Source: Emticicia agri (lineage in GTDB: Bacteria; Bacteroidota; Bacteroidia; Cytophagales; Spirosomataceae). From it: a DNA stretch of 64,000 bases. Positions 42,894-51,989 of this stretch are shown piece after piece. Position numbers and translations under genes: made by a program. Below the pieces are notes generated by a model. That model was given only the letters and a program-made list of their open reading frames with translations. It had not been told where the DNA came from and ran no database searches. Numbering within the stretch: the first letter of the stretch is position 1; each line of letters begins with the position of its first letter. The DNA is taken from positions 1 to 64,000 of the forward strand of contig NZ_SEWF01000024.1 of the NCBI RefSeq assembly GCF_004168285.1, in the 5' to 3' direction.

Positions 42894-44009
42894 TTACTCC
42901 ATAAAACCAGCTTTAGCCTTTACTCCGGTTTTTGTCCAGTTTCTTAACTCATCAAAGGCTAAGGCTATTTGCTGAGGAGAGAAAACACAATGTCCTTGCC
43001 CTTTGGTATATCTTACTGTAAAATACTGGTCTTTACCTTTCTGATGCACCATATTTTCAAAGTTCACTACGCCATAAGTTGGGGGTATCAACTGGTCATA
43101 AATAGTATGTACCAATAATACAGGTTTGTTGATATTGCCTGAGCGGTCATATTTGCTAAAAACTATATCAGGGTTTACTGTGGCTGCCAATCGTTCAGCC
43201 TTCTGATTTACCAGTAAATTGTCAGGGAATCCCGAATAAACTGTGTTTGTATTATCAAACGGATTGCCTCCTGCTTTTTGGGCAATATCCCGTAAGACAT
43301 TCTCATTGAAAAACAGCGAGAAAGGCAAATCATCTAACTTCAAATCAAAGCGTTTGGCAAAGGCGAGTGCCAGCACAGAATCTTTAGCCATAATCGCTTT
43401 TTTTATTTCCATTGCCTTACTCATCATCTTTCTCGAATCCTGTGCCTGATAAGGGTTTTTCAAATCAAAAATGGTATGCAAGGAGGTAGCAACGCCTGGA
43501 AACAAGCCATTAAAAGTAGCATACATATCAAACTCTTTTCGGCATTGCAGATAGATTCTGCTCGAAAGCGGACAAAGCGGCAAAGCCCCGTGATAATTGG
43601 CATCAAAGTTTTCCATAATAGCCAAAGTAACCCCGCCCCCCATTGAGCCCCCTACCATAAAAGTAGAATCGGGCTTACCATATTTATCGAAGAAATATTT
43701 GCGTAACGCTTCTGTATCATCTACTCCCTGAGCCAAAGCCAGTCCCTGAAACTGATAGTCAGAAGCGGCCACGGCAAAACCTCTTTCTAAAAAAGGACTC
43801 ATAGATTTGAGGAACTGAGGGTTTTTGCTTTGCAATGGGCTACCATTAAACTCATAGCCATGTGCATACATCACTAATTTCCCCTTCCAATTTGGTGGAA
43901 AAAGGACTCTATACCTCGCACCGTTGATACTACCCGAATCAATCTTCGAAATATTTTGTCCCAAAGATACAACGCTAGTAAAAAGAATCAGAAAAATGGT
44001 GGTTCTCAT
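42894..44009 (-). CDS. secreted alpha/beta hydrolase, possible phenolic ester hydrolase
   Basis: The product is 371 residues with a signal peptide (about 1-17). The hydrolase fold is shown by LVMYAHGYEFNG (oxyanion region), the nucleophile Ser in VGGSMGGGVTLAI, and a late His in GQGHCVFSP. The Asp of the triad is probably in HTIYDQLIPP. The closest known types are tannase or feruloyl esterase-like and prolyl peptidase-like hydrolases. Placed in an operon for phenolic acids, it may free hydroxycinnamates from plant polymers outside the cytoplasm. That substrate is inference. Confidence 0.75.
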   Translation of the reverse strand: MRTTIFLILFTSVVSLGQNISKIDSGSINGARYRVLFPPNWKGKLVMYAHGYEFNGSPLQSKNPQFLKSMSPFLERGFAVAASDYQFQGLALAQGVDDTEALRKYFFDKYGKPDSTFMVGGSMGGGVTLAIMENFDANYHGALPLCPLSSRIYLQCRKEFDMYATFNGLFPGVATSLHTIFDLKNPYQAQDSRKMMSKAMEIKKAIMAKDSVLALAFAKRFDLKLDDLPFSLFFNENVLRDIAQKAGGNPFDNTNTVYSGFPDNLLVNQKAERLAATVNPDIVFSKYDRSGNINKPVLLVHTIYDQLIPPTYGVVNFENMVHQKGKDQYFTVRYTKGQGHCVFSPQQIALAFDELRNWTKTGVKAKAGFME

Positions 44010-44029
44010 ATGAAGTAGTTAAGGTTAAA

Positions 44030-44971
44030 TTATTTCTTTGCTTTCTTCATTTCCTTCTCAAAAAAGGCTATCATCTGGTTGTAATATTTATCAATCATTA
44101 CCCCCGGTCCGTGGCCACCTCCGGCAATAATTACCAGTTCGCTTGGCACTCCCTCTTTCTGTAGTTTTTCATAGAGTTTTTTGCTCTGGCAGTCTGGCAC
44201 TAAAGGGTCTTTATCACCATGAAAAATCAGGAATGGCGGATTGTTTTTATTGACATAGCTGATAGGATTAGCCAAAGCAACTTTGGCGGCATTTTCCTGA
44301 ATTGCTCCGCCAATCAATGAGGATTCTGGCGATTTGGCTTCATTGTGGGCAAACGAACTGCCACATTGGTCCATAATTAAAAAATCAGTAGGTCCAAACC
44401 AATCTACAATGGCATTTACACGACTACTCTGGTCGGTATATTTACCTAAATTTCCCTCAATATCCACATCAAGCGCACCGATTTTATCTGTTTTAGTTCC
44501 GTTGGTTGTCCCTGTCAAGGCAGTCAGGTGTCCACCAGACGACCAACCTGTTACGCCAATAAAAGAATTATCTAAAGAAAATTTCTGACTATTGGCTCTA
44601 ATGAAACGTATAGCGGCTTTTATATCCTGAATCTGGGCAGGGAATTTGGCATCATCGCTCGAACGATGGTTGACATTGACAACGGCAAAGCCACTTTCTA
44701 ATAATTTCTGCCCTAACCCTTCTGTAAATACTGCTTCTTTAGCTGAATTTGAAAACCAGGCACTACCATAAATAGCAATAATAACCGGATAAGGAGTTTT
44801 CCCGGTTTTAGGCAAATGAATATCTAACCTATGCCCAATAATTCTATCTCCTACATAATCAATATCCAGCCAATACTTCGATGAAGAAATGGCGGTCTTT
44901 TCTGCATCTATCTCTTTCGATTGTGCCCATATCTGTGTAGAAATGAGCATGAGAAGAATGATTTTTTTCAT
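44030..44971 (-). CDS. secreted carboxylesterase-type alpha/beta hydrolase
   Basis: From the ATG at 44971 the product is 313 residues (TTG alternative four codons upstream). It has a signal peptide (about 1-17) and an esterase/lipase fold of the BD-FAE type: VIIAIYGSAWFSNS (oxyanion hole), GVTGWSSGGHLTAL (nucleophile), FHGDKDPLVP (Asp), and GGGHGPG (His). This type often removes acetyl or feruloyl groups from hemicellulose. It is the first gene of the downstream operon half and lies 21 bp from the second hydrolase. A dyad at 45026-45057 lies 55 bp upstream. Confidence 0.8.
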   Translation of the reverse strand: MKKIILLMLISTQIWAQSKEIDAEKTAISSSKYWLDIDYVGDRIIGHRLDIHLPKTGKTPYPVIIAIYGSAWFSNSAKEAVFTEGLGQKLLESGFAVVNVNHRSSDDAKFPAQIQDIKAAIRFIRANSQKFSLDNSFIGVTGWSSGGHLTALTGTTNGTKTDKIGALDVDIEGNLGKYTDQSSRVNAIVDWFGPTDFLIMDQCGSSFAHNEAKSPESSLIGGAIQENAAKVALANPISYVNKNNPPFLIFHGDKDPLVPDCQSKKLYEKLQKEGVPSELVIIAGGGHGPGVMIDKYYNQMIAFFEKEMKKAKK

Positions 44972-45025
44972 ATCTGTTATCAAAAAACATTAGCTACTAT
45001 GAATTTCAGCGAATGAATTTGCCGT

Positions 45026-45057
45026 CTAAGATAACAAATGAACATTTGTTATCTTAG
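45026..45057. terminator. perfect 15-bp dyad between metE-like gene and hydrolase operon
   Basis: CTAAGATAACAAATG (45026-45040) and CATTTGTTATCTTAG (45043-45057) are exact reverse complements around a 2-nt centre. There is no T run, so it may be a weak transcription end for the fcs/ech/metE-like operon (minus strand) or an operator for the hydrolase operon that starts at 44971. Confidence 0.45.
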
Positions 45058-45151
45058 CCACTGACTGCAATGGTGGGCGTTTCATTCGATGAATATATGG
45101 TAAATATGCTCCATACTCTATGCCATTTCCCTTGTGCGCCATGCCCTCTGC

Positions 45152-46258
45152 TCAAGCCTCTCCCCAAACTTTAATGGCTGTGTTTACCACTAATTCAATT
45201 TTGCGCCATTGGTCGTGGTGGGTCATATCATTGCCATGATGCGTAGAGGAGAAACCACATTGCGGACTTACACACATATTTTCTAAAGGCATATATTGCG
45301 CAGCTTCATCAATACGTTTGCATAAATCATCTATTTGCTCCAATTCTTTGTATTTTGATGAAACAATACCTAAAACTACATTTTTGTTTGCAGGCACAAA
45401 ACGCAAAGGAGCAAAATCTCCACTGCGTTCATCATCATATTCTAAGAAATACGCATCTACATTAATTTCGTTGAACAAAATTTCAGCTACAGGCTCATAT
45501 CCGCCTTCGGCAAACCATGTGCTTCGGTAATTTCCTCTGCAAAGGTGTATGCCTACGGTTAAATCTTTGGGACGACCATCAATGACCGAATTAATTAAAG
45601 CAGCATAGGTTCTTGGAAGTGCATTGGGGTCTTCCCCTCTTTCTGCAGCAGCGGCACGCATTTTAGGGTCGCACAGATAAGCCAGATTGGTATCGTCTAA
45701 TTGCAGATAGCGTAGCCCTGACTTGTATAAATGGTCTATTTCTTCACGATAAGCTGTGGCTAAATCATGGAAGAATTCATCCATATCTGGATATGAATTA
45801 ATATCTATTGATTTTCTGCCCCCTCTGAAATGAATCATGGTTGGCGATGGAATAGTAACCTTTGGCGTTTGGGTAACGATTGATTTCAAGTAATTAAAAT
45901 CATCAACCTGAATATCTTTTACGTGCTTTAGTTTACCTGTTACACTCAATACAGGCGGTTTAAAACCATCTTCTGCTACTTTAGCATTCGGGTTGGCCTC
46001 TATGCCACCTGTTACTGAAACACCTGCTAACTCTTTCAGAAAATCGAGGTGAAAATAATCCCGGCGAAACTCACCATCGGTAATGGATTTCATACCTGTT
46101 GATTCCAGTTTCTTTACAGTTTCCAGTATAGCGGCATCTTCAATGGCACGCAGTTCTTCGGCAGAAATCTCACCTTTTTTCCACTTTAAACGATTTTCTT
46201 TTACTGCCGGAGTACGTAATAAGCTACCCACATGGTCGGCTCTGAAAGGAGGGTTCAT
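45152..46258 (-). CDS. MetE C-terminal-like zinc methyltransferase
   Basis: The product is 368 residues and corresponds to the catalytic half of cobalamin-independent methionine synthase, without the N-terminal half. Zinc ligands of MetE appear to be kept: His238 and Cys240 in GIHLCRGN, Glu273 in FLEYDDERSG, and Cys334 in SPQCGFSS. The start FRADHVGSLLRTP is typical of the stand-alone family. Such proteins move methyl groups to a thiol. It is the third gene of an operon with the crotonase and CoA ligase (29 bp after the ligase), which suggests a link to methyl groups of methoxylated phenolics such as ferulate. That role is inference; plain methionine synthesis from another methyl donor is the alternative. 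Confidence 0.8.
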   Translation of the reverse strand: MNPPFRADHVGSLLRTPAVKENRLKWKKGEISAEELRAIEDAAILETVKKLESTGMKSITDGEFRRDYFHLDFLKELAGVSVTGGIEANPNAKVAEDGFKPPVLSVTGKLKHVKDIQVDDFNYLKSIVTQTPKVTIPSPTMIHFRGGRKSIDINSYPDMDEFFHDLATAYREEIDHLYKSGLRYLQLDDTNLAYLCDPKMRAAAAERGEDPNALPRTYAALINSVIDGRPKDLTVGIHLCRGNYRSTWFAEGGYEPVAEILFNEINVDAYFLEYDDERSGDFAPLRFVPANKNVVLGIVSSKYKELEQIDDLCKRIDEAAQYMPLENMCVSPQCGFSSTHHGNDMTHHDQWRKIELVVNTAIKVWGEA

Positions 46259-46287
46259 TCGTATTAAGTTTTATTTATGTTGAATAT

Positions 46288-48090
46288 TTACTGATACAAT
46301 TGTTCTACTAAATAAGCTCTGTGTTTCAGCACAATACGCTGATTCAAAGAGCCTTTGTCGGTAATTTCTCCCAAATCAATTGAGGGTGGGTCTAAGGCTA
46401 CCACTATTTTCTCAACCCTGTTAGAACTACCTGTAGCTGCCTGGTTAATCCTGTCAAGAAACTTATCCAGATAGTCTGAGATAGCCTCGTGCTGATAAAC
46501 GGCCTGGTTGGTAATTTCTGCCGATAGATTAGCTAACTTTCTACACGCTTCAGCATTCAGAAACAGAATAGCACTTACATATTCTTTATCTAAACCAGCC
46601 AGTACTACATCCTGAACGATGGGAGAACCCGCCGAAATCAGCCTGGCTTTTAGTACCCCTACATTTACCCAGGTACCTGTAGATAGCTTGAAATCTTCGG
46701 CTATGCGCCCATCAAACAGCAAGCCTTTATCAGGCTGGTTTTCATCTACAAACTTTACGGCATCTCCGGTCTTATAATAGCCTTCTTCGTCAAAGGCTTT
46801 CAGCGTTGCTTCCTCGTTACGCCAATAGCCGCGCATTACATTCGGAGCTTTATAGCGGGCTTCGAGTTTATCGCCATCAGGCACTATTTTCACATCCATA
46901 CCTGCCACCGGAACGCCTAAAAGCCCGGAAAATGCACCGCCCCAATTGGCAAACATCGCCGATGGCCCCGATTCAGTACAACCCAATCCCGTAATAATAG
47001 GTATCCGTTCTCCGATGGTTTCAACAGCCAGTTCTTCCAACCGATTCCATACAGGTTGCGCCAGACTTGCCCCTGCATAAAAAAGCATATGCAGATTTTT
47101 AAAGAAATTCTGTCTTAACTCCGGCTCTTTTTCTAAATAGGGTATGAGCATTTCAAAACCTTTCGGCACATTGAAATATGCCGTAGGTGCTATTTCTCTT
47201 AAATTCTGAATTGTGGTTTCAATGCCTTGTGGGGTTGGTTTGCCATCATCAATATAGAGTGTGCCGCCATTATATAAGGCTAATCCGAAATTATGATTTC
47301 CGCCAAATGTATGATTCCAGGGCAACCAATCTATAAAAACAGGAGGGGTAGTTGCCATAAACGGGAAAACCTGTGTAATCTGTTGCAAGTTAGTACACCA
47401 CATCTGTTGGGTATTAATTACACCTTTAGGCAAGCCCGTAGAGCCTGAAGTAAACAGTACTTTGGCTACAGTATCGCTATTAACTTTAGCAAAAGCCGCT
47501 TCTACCTCTTCTGTTGCTTTTGTGTCCAATAAATGGGCAAAATCAATTCCATTATTCCCCTCGCCTGTTATAATTTCAGCATCAGGGCATAAAGTTTTTG
47601 CTAATGCTAATGCCTTTTGATAGTATAAGCCATTTTGCGCAAAAATGACTTTAGGCGTCATTAATTCCAAACAATGCTTTAGCTTACTAAAGTCTTGCGA
47701 AATCAAAGAATAGGGTGGCGAAACAGGCGAATAAGGAATGCCTGTATGGAGAGCCGCTAAGGCCAAAAGAGCGTGTTCAAGACTATTCTCTGAGAGAATA
47801 ACAAGAGTCTCTTCATTGGTAAAATTCAGGTTTAACAGATATTGAGCAATAGATTGTACTTTATTCAAAGTTTCTATATACGATAATTTCTGCCATTGCC
47901 CTGTTTTATCTCTACGTGCCAGAAAAGTTTTATCAGGTGTTTTCTCTGCCCATTCCATCAGTTTCTGCGTCAGTTTTTCAGGAACAGGTCCTAAAAGCTG
48001 TTGCAAGCGAAAATGGATAATCCCATCTTCCCGTACAGTCTTGTGTGTATGGGTTGGGCCGAAAGCAATATTTTTATAACCTGCCTGCAT
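46288..48090 (-). CDS. fcs: feruloyl-CoA synthetase-like AMP-binding enzyme
   Basis: The product is 600 residues of the acyl-adenylate-forming superfamily. The AMP-binding P-loop LFTSGSTGLPKGV is at 212-224. DWLPWNHTFGGNHNFG, LGCTESGPSA and YYKTGDAVKFVD follow, as in feruloyl-CoA synthases. The N-terminal IAFGPTHTHKTVREDG is also seen in that group. It would activate ferulate, p-coumarate or caffeate to the CoA thioester with ATP. Its start shares a base with the stop of the crotonase gene (TAATG), which points to coupled translation of ligase and hydratase/lyase. Long-chain or other aryl acids remain possible substrates. Confidence 0.83.
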   Translation of the reverse strand: MQAGYKNIAFGPTHTHKTVREDGIIHFRLQQLLGPVPEKLTQKLMEWAEKTPDKTFLARRDKTGQWQKLSYIETLNKVQSIAQYLLNLNFTNEETLVILSENSLEHALLALAALHTGIPYSPVSPPYSLISQDFSKLKHCLELMTPKVIFAQNGLYYQKALALAKTLCPDAEIITGEGNNGIDFAHLLDTKATEEVEAAFAKVNSDTVAKVLFTSGSTGLPKGVINTQQMWCTNLQQITQVFPFMATTPPVFIDWLPWNHTFGGNHNFGLALYNGGTLYIDDGKPTPQGIETTIQNLREIAPTAYFNVPKGFEMLIPYLEKEPELRQNFFKNLHMLFYAGASLAQPVWNRLEELAVETIGERIPIITGLGCTESGPSAMFANWGGAFSGLLGVPVAGMDVKIVPDGDKLEARYKAPNVMRGYWRNEEATLKAFDEEGYYKTGDAVKFVDENQPDKGLLFDGRIAEDFKLSTGTWVNVGVLKARLISAGSPIVQDVVLAGLDKEYVSAILFLNAEACRKLANLSAEITNQAVYQHEAISDYLDKFLDRINQAATGSSNRVEKIVVALDPPSIDLGEITDKGSLNQRIVLKHRAYLVEQLYQ

Positions 48091-48884
48091 TATTGACCTA
48101 CTTTTTTTGCTCTACCTTCTAAAAAATCATTCAGTCGTTGCTTGGCCTCGGGTGAACTTTGCGCAATAGCGGCCATCAGGCTTTCAAGCATTAAGCCTTC
48201 GGTTTGTGAAGCGTCTGCTATTCTTGGCAATACGTGCATAAGGGCATAATTGGTCATTTCGGCATTTTTAGCTATTTTCTGTGCTAATTCCTTCCCTTTT
48301 GTTAAGCCCTTACCAGATTCTACAAGATATTGTGCCAAACCAATCCGTTCGCCTTCTTCAGCTTTATAGACTCTTCCTGTCAGCATCATATCTGTCATAC
48401 GAGCTACGCCTATCAGTTTAGGTAACCTCACCGAGGCACCTCCTCCTACAAAAATTCCTCGTTGCCCCTCCGGTAAAGCATAAAAAGTACTTGGTTCTGA
48501 TACACGGATATGGCAAGCCGCCGCTAATTCTAAACCGCCTCCTACTACGGCACCGTGCAACACAGCAATAACCGGAGCAGTGCCAAACTGCACTTTATCT
48601 AAGGCTCGATGCCACATACGTGAATGATGAATACCTTGCACGGCATTTCGTTCTTTCAATTCTGATAAATCAAGCCCTGCTGAAAAGTGGTCTCCAATAC
48701 CATAAATGACTACACAACGAATAGAAGGCGGTAAGTTTTCAAACACTTTTTCGATTCCTAAAATCAATTCATCGTTAAAAGCATTGCGTTTTTCGGGTCG
48801 GTTTAAGCCTACCATCAGAATTTCGCCCTGAATCTCAACTTGTAATGTTTGAGGCAGAAAAGAATGAAAGATTTCTTTGTACAC
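48090..48884 (-). CDS. ech: enoyl-CoA hydratase/lyase (crotonase family), feruloyl-CoA type
   Basis: The product is 264 residues starting from GTG at 48884; no ATG fits upstream before a stop. Crotonase features: VGLNRPEKRNAF, DHFSAGLDLSEL (oxyanion site), and AVVGGGLELAAACHIRV. In FYALPEGQRGIFVGGGASVRLPKLIG the catalytic-Glu region of the hydratase type is present. With the CoA ligase downstream it would hydrate and cleave hydroxycinnamoyl-CoA to the aromatic aldehyde plus acetyl-CoA. A beta-oxidation hydratase is the alternative. It is the first gene of its operon, behind the AraC gene (103-bp gap). Confidence 0.8.
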   Translation of the reverse strand: MYKEIFHSFLPQTLQVEIQGEILMVGLNRPEKRNAFNDELILGIEKVFENLPPSIRCVVIYGIGDHFSAGLDLSELKERNAVQGIHHSRMWHRALDKVQFGTAPVIAVLHGAVVGGGLELAAACHIRVSEPSTFYALPEGQRGIFVGGGASVRLPKLIGVARMTDMMLTGRVYKAEEGERIGLAQYLVESGKGLTKGKELAQKIAKNAEMTNYALMHVLPRIADASQTEGLMLESLMAAIAQSSPEAKQRLNDFLEGRAKKVGQ

Positions 48885-48986
48885 ACTATCTGTTATTTAT
48901 ACAATTATATATAGGAATTTTACCATACAAATTTGAATAAATATAGCACCAAATTATAGGCAGGAAAAAGCTGATACTATGCAAAA

Positions 48987-49892
48987 TCAATCTTTTAACT
49001 GACGATACCCGCGTGGAGTCATGTTTGTTTTGGATTTAAAGAAACGGCTGAAATCGCTTGGGTCAAATCCGCCTAACTTGAAAGCTATTTCACCTATACT
49101 CATAGAAGTTTGTTTCAATAATACTTTGGCCTCTAAAATCCGCATATCTTCCAAGAGTTCGTGCGCCGATTTACCAATAGTAGCTTTTACACATTTATGC
49201 AGATGATTGGGAGAAACAGAGAGATATTCGGAAAACTCCTGCACTGATTTTTTTTCATAGATAAATTCTGATAAGGCATTTTTGTAACGCTGGGTAATAA
49301 AGGTAGCTGCATTTTTGGCATTTTGTTGTGCAGGTGGTGCCAGATGTTTTAATTCGGAAAACAGTGTCATCAGATACATCGGAATTAAATCGAAGCGTTC
49401 ATTATCATTTCTGCCGTATTCTTTCTCCAATATTTCTAACAGGGTAATAATACGCTCCTGTTCCCGAACTTCTACCAAAGGGTCTCCAGTAAACTGAAAA
49501 AAGGGGAAATCTTTGGCAATATCGGCTTTGATAAAAGGCTGGTTAAAGATTTCCGGCAAAAAGTGGCAATAGAAGCCCTCGGTATCTTCGTCAACTGTTT
49601 CTAAAGACGTGATTTCATTGGCAGGTAGGCAAAAGAAATTATTCGGTTTTACCTCATAAAAAGTAAGTCCTTTGCTCCTGACAGCCAATCCTTTGGTAAT
49701 AAAAATAAAGAAATAGACTGACCTACGATGAGGCTGTAACGGAATACGCATATGGGTTTTGTAACTCTCTACCCGTGCGATATGAAATTTGTCATAAAAA
49801 CCCGATACCATCGGCTTCCAGTCAGCAAAGATATAATCATCAAACTGAGACGGATTTAGTAAAGGAACCGGAGATGTATTTCTTTTTTCCAT
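48987..49892 (-). CDS. AraC-family transcriptional regulator
   Basis: From the ATG at 49892 the product is 301 residues; an ATG 11 codons upstream is possible. The N-terminal half (about 20-180) is a cupin-like sensing domain (HRRSVYFFIFITKG, NNFFCLPANEI). The C-terminal 100 residues carry two helix-turn-helix motifs of AraC type: VQEFSEYLSVSPNHLHKCVK and IGEIAFKLGGFDPSDFSRFFK, ending in TPRGYRQLKD. It is the first gene of the minus-strand run and is the only regulator in the phenolics cluster, so it probably senses a hydroxycinnamate or an intermediate. The effector is not known. Confidence 0.88.
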   Translation of the reverse strand: MEKRNTSPVPLLNPSQFDDYIFADWKPMVSGFYDKFHIARVESYKTHMRIPLQPHRRSVYFFIFITKGLAVRSKGLTFYEVKPNNFFCLPANEITSLETVDEDTEGFYCHFLPEIFNQPFIKADIAKDFPFFQFTGDPLVEVREQERIITLLEILEKEYGRNDNERFDLIPMYLMTLFSELKHLAPPAQQNAKNAATFITQRYKNALSEFIYEKKSVQEFSEYLSVSPNHLHKCVKATIGKSAHELLEDMRILEAKVLLKQTSMSIGEIAFKLGGFDPSDFSRFFKSKTNMTPRGYRQLKD

Positions 49893-50329
49893 AGTATAGC
49901 AAAAATAGATGGAATTCAGATACAAACCACCTAAACTAAGAAATGTAAAATGCAGTAGTCGTTGCTGTAAAACTGATAATATTTAAAAGGAAAAGAAATT
50001 ATGCCTGAATAGGATTTTTTTGCCAAGATTTTTAAAGTGTTATTCTTTTCAATGGCACTTATTACCAATCTACTACAACATTGGGGATTTTTTTCCACTA
50101 TTCTCTCTACCAATCAATCTGTCATAATCAAAACCTCTGCTTACCTCACAGTATATATAAAATATATAAGCCCGTATTTTGTGTCTATTTCTATTCCTTA
50201 ATGGGCTATTTTACAATCTGCTTGGCATACTTTTTTAGCCTTATGAGTCATAAAAAGGGCTTTGAGAAAAAATAAACGCAAATTTTCAGGCCAAAATTTA
50301 TGTCATACTAAAATAAAACACACAATCTC
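49893..50329. other. intergenic region without a convincing gene
   Basis: These 437 bp lie between the divergent AraC and OmpA genes. They are AT-rich. Short frames here lack family resemblance and were left out. No strong promoter box or long dyad was found, although both flanking genes must have promoters in it. Confidence 0.5.
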
Positions 50330-51235
50330 ATGAAAGTTTTTGTTAAACCTCTGATTATGTTTTTTGCCGTTACTTCATTAGCTTCCTGCGTCGCAAAAAA
50401 GAAGTATGTAGCACTACAGGCTGAACACGACCGTGTACAGGCTAACTTAGTAAAATGCGGCGATGAAGTACAAGACTACAAAGACCGTCTGGCTAATCTA
50501 CAAAGAACATCAGACACGCAAATCGCAACAGCCCAAACTACCATTCAACAACGTGACCAACAGTTGAGTGATATGAAAGACCAGTTAAACGACTTGAAAA
50601 AAGTACGTGACCGTCAGTTAGAGCAAGTAGGCGATTTAACAGTATTATCTAAAGCCGCTAATAGTAACATTGATAATACACTGTCGCAAATGGCGCAAAA
50701 AGACCAATATATCAATCGGCTTCATGCTGCCAGAACCAAAGCTGACTCTATGAACTTAGCTTTAGCGTTTAATTTGACCCGTGTATTAAAAGATGGTATT
50801 GAAGACAAAGACATTGAAGTAAAAGTTGACAAAACTGTGGTAATGATTAACATTTCTGATAAAATGTTATTCAGCAGTGGTAGCTTCAAGATTTCTCCAA
50901 GAGCAAACGAAGTATTAGGTAAAATTGCACAGATTATCCAGTCAAGACCAGAGCTTGAAGTAATGGTTGAAGGCTATACTGATAATGTAGCTATTAAAAA
51001 CGAGTGTATTTCAGATAACTGGGATTTAAGTGTGAAACGTGCCACTTCGGTAGTACGTACACTACAAGGACAATTCAAAGTTGACCCTAATAAACTGATT
51101 GCAGCGGGTCGTGGAGAATTTAATACATTAACAAGCAATGATACAGCCGAAGGACGTTCAACTAATCGTCGGACCCGTATCATCTTAATGCCAAAATTGA
51201 ATCAATTCTATGATTTATTAAGTGCTAATAAATAA
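50330..51235 (+). CDS. OmpA-family peptidoglycan-binding lipoprotein
   Basis: The product is 301 residues with a lipoprotein signal ending at the Cys of SLASCVAKKKY (about residue 20). Residues about 25-140 form a coiled coil (ADxLxxR-type heptads with many Gln). The OmpA C-terminal domain runs from about 165 to 290: MLFSSGSFKISPRANEVL, VEGYTDNVAI, LSVKRATSVVRTL, and NRRTRIILMP with the Arg that contacts diaminopimelate. It tethers the outer membrane to the cell wall, in the manner of Pal-like proteins. It is followed by a good terminator and is probably monocistronic. Confidence 0.88.
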   Translation: MKVFVKPLIMFFAVTSLASCVAKKKYVALQAEHDRVQANLVKCGDEVQDYKDRLANLQRTSDTQIATAQTTIQQRDQQLSDMKDQLNDLKKVRDRQLEQVGDLTVLSKAANSNIDNTLSQMAQKDQYINRLHAARTKADSMNLALAFNLTRVLKDGIEDKDIEVKVDKTVVMINISDKMLFSSGSFKISPRANEVLGKIAQIIQSRPELEVMVEGYTDNVAIKNECISDNWDLSVKRATSVVRTLQGQFKVDPNKLIAAGRGEFNTLTSNDTAEGRSTNRRTRIILMPKLNQFYDLLSANK

Positions 51236-51258
51236 TCAGAATAGATTTAATAGACGAA

Positions 51259-51288
51259 ACAGAGTTACTCAGGTAGCTCTGTTTTTTT
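51259..51288 (+). terminator. rho-independent terminator after OmpA gene
   Basis: An ACAGAGTTA stem pairs with TAGCTCTGT (one G-U) around CTCAGG, followed by seven T (51282-51288). It lies about 25 bp after the stop at 51235. Confidence 0.8.
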
Positions 51289-51358
51289 GTGGTTATACAA
51301 ATCTGAAAACTCTATCTGGAAAATATTTATTAACTTTACTTACTTTCTATCACCACAA

Positions 51359-51895
51359 ATGCAAGGAGAATTAGTTAAGCTCAGACCAGCAACTCTACAA
51401 GACCGTAGGCAGATTTTTGAATGGCTGACACAATCTGATTTGACTCCTTCTATGCTTGGCCCGCCCCATTTTCCGGAAAATCCTGCTCCGACCTGGGAAG
51501 AATTCATCAATGATTATTACGACTATTTTTTTGATGGCTCTCAACCCGAATCAGGTCGTTGCTTTATTATTCAATCAGGAAATACGCCTATCGGTCAGGT
51601 AAATTACAATGATATAGAAGAAGATAAATCAGGGGTTCGCTATACTGAATTAGATATATGGCTGGCAGGTCGTGAATACACCAATAAAGGTTATGGCACC
51701 GATGCCTTAAAAACTTTATGCAATTTCTTACACAAAGATTTAGGCTGCAAAAAATTCATCATTGCCCCTGCCCGACAAAATATCGGCGCAGTAAAAGCCT
51801 ATCAAAAAGCAGGTTTTGCAGAAACTACCGTGCCTCCACTACATTTTGTACCTGACTATGCAGATACTATTGTCATGATTAAGAAGATAGATTAA
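51359..51895 (+). CDS. GNAT-family N-acetyltransferase
   Basis: From the ATG at 51359 the product is 178 residues; the frame opens earlier with a TTG inside the terminator, which is not a real start. The GNAT fold of the RimJ/AacA4 type is shown by GELVKLRPATLQDRRQIFEWL at the N-terminus and IGQVNYNDIEE. The acetyl-CoA site is GREYTNKGYGTDALKTL, and the segment IIAPARQNIGAVKAYQKAGF is typical. It transfers an acetyl group to an amine; the acceptor (protein N-terminus, aminoglycoside or small amine) is unknown. Confidence 0.85.
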   Translation: MQGELVKLRPATLQDRRQIFEWLTQSDLTPSMLGPPHFPENPAPTWEEFINDYYDYFFDGSQPESGRCFIIQSGNTPIGQVNYNDIEEDKSGVRYTELDIWLAGREYTNKGYGTDALKTLCNFLHKDLGCKKFIIAPARQNIGAVKAYQKAGFAETTVPPLHFVPDYADTIVMIKKID

Positions 51896-51910
51896 TACTT
51901 TTTAATACTT

Positions 51911-51940
51911 TTCATCTTCCGTTAATTTTATACATTTGTC
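51911..51940 (+). promoter_or_regulatory. Bacteroidota-type promoter before serine hydrolase gene
   Basis: TACATTTG at 51933-51940 fits the -7 consensus TAnnTTTG exactly. A TTTTC at 51911 lies at a suitable distance for the -33 box but is imperfect. The gene start is 49 bp after the -7 box. Confidence 0.45.
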
Positions 51941-51989
51941 ATAGCCCTCACCGCACTTCTCTTACATTTCTTCAATAAAACTAAACTGT

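Noticed and set aside
49931-50275. Small frames on both strands between AraC and OmpA genes
   Set aside because: No family resemblance, low-complexity composition, and mutually overlapping.
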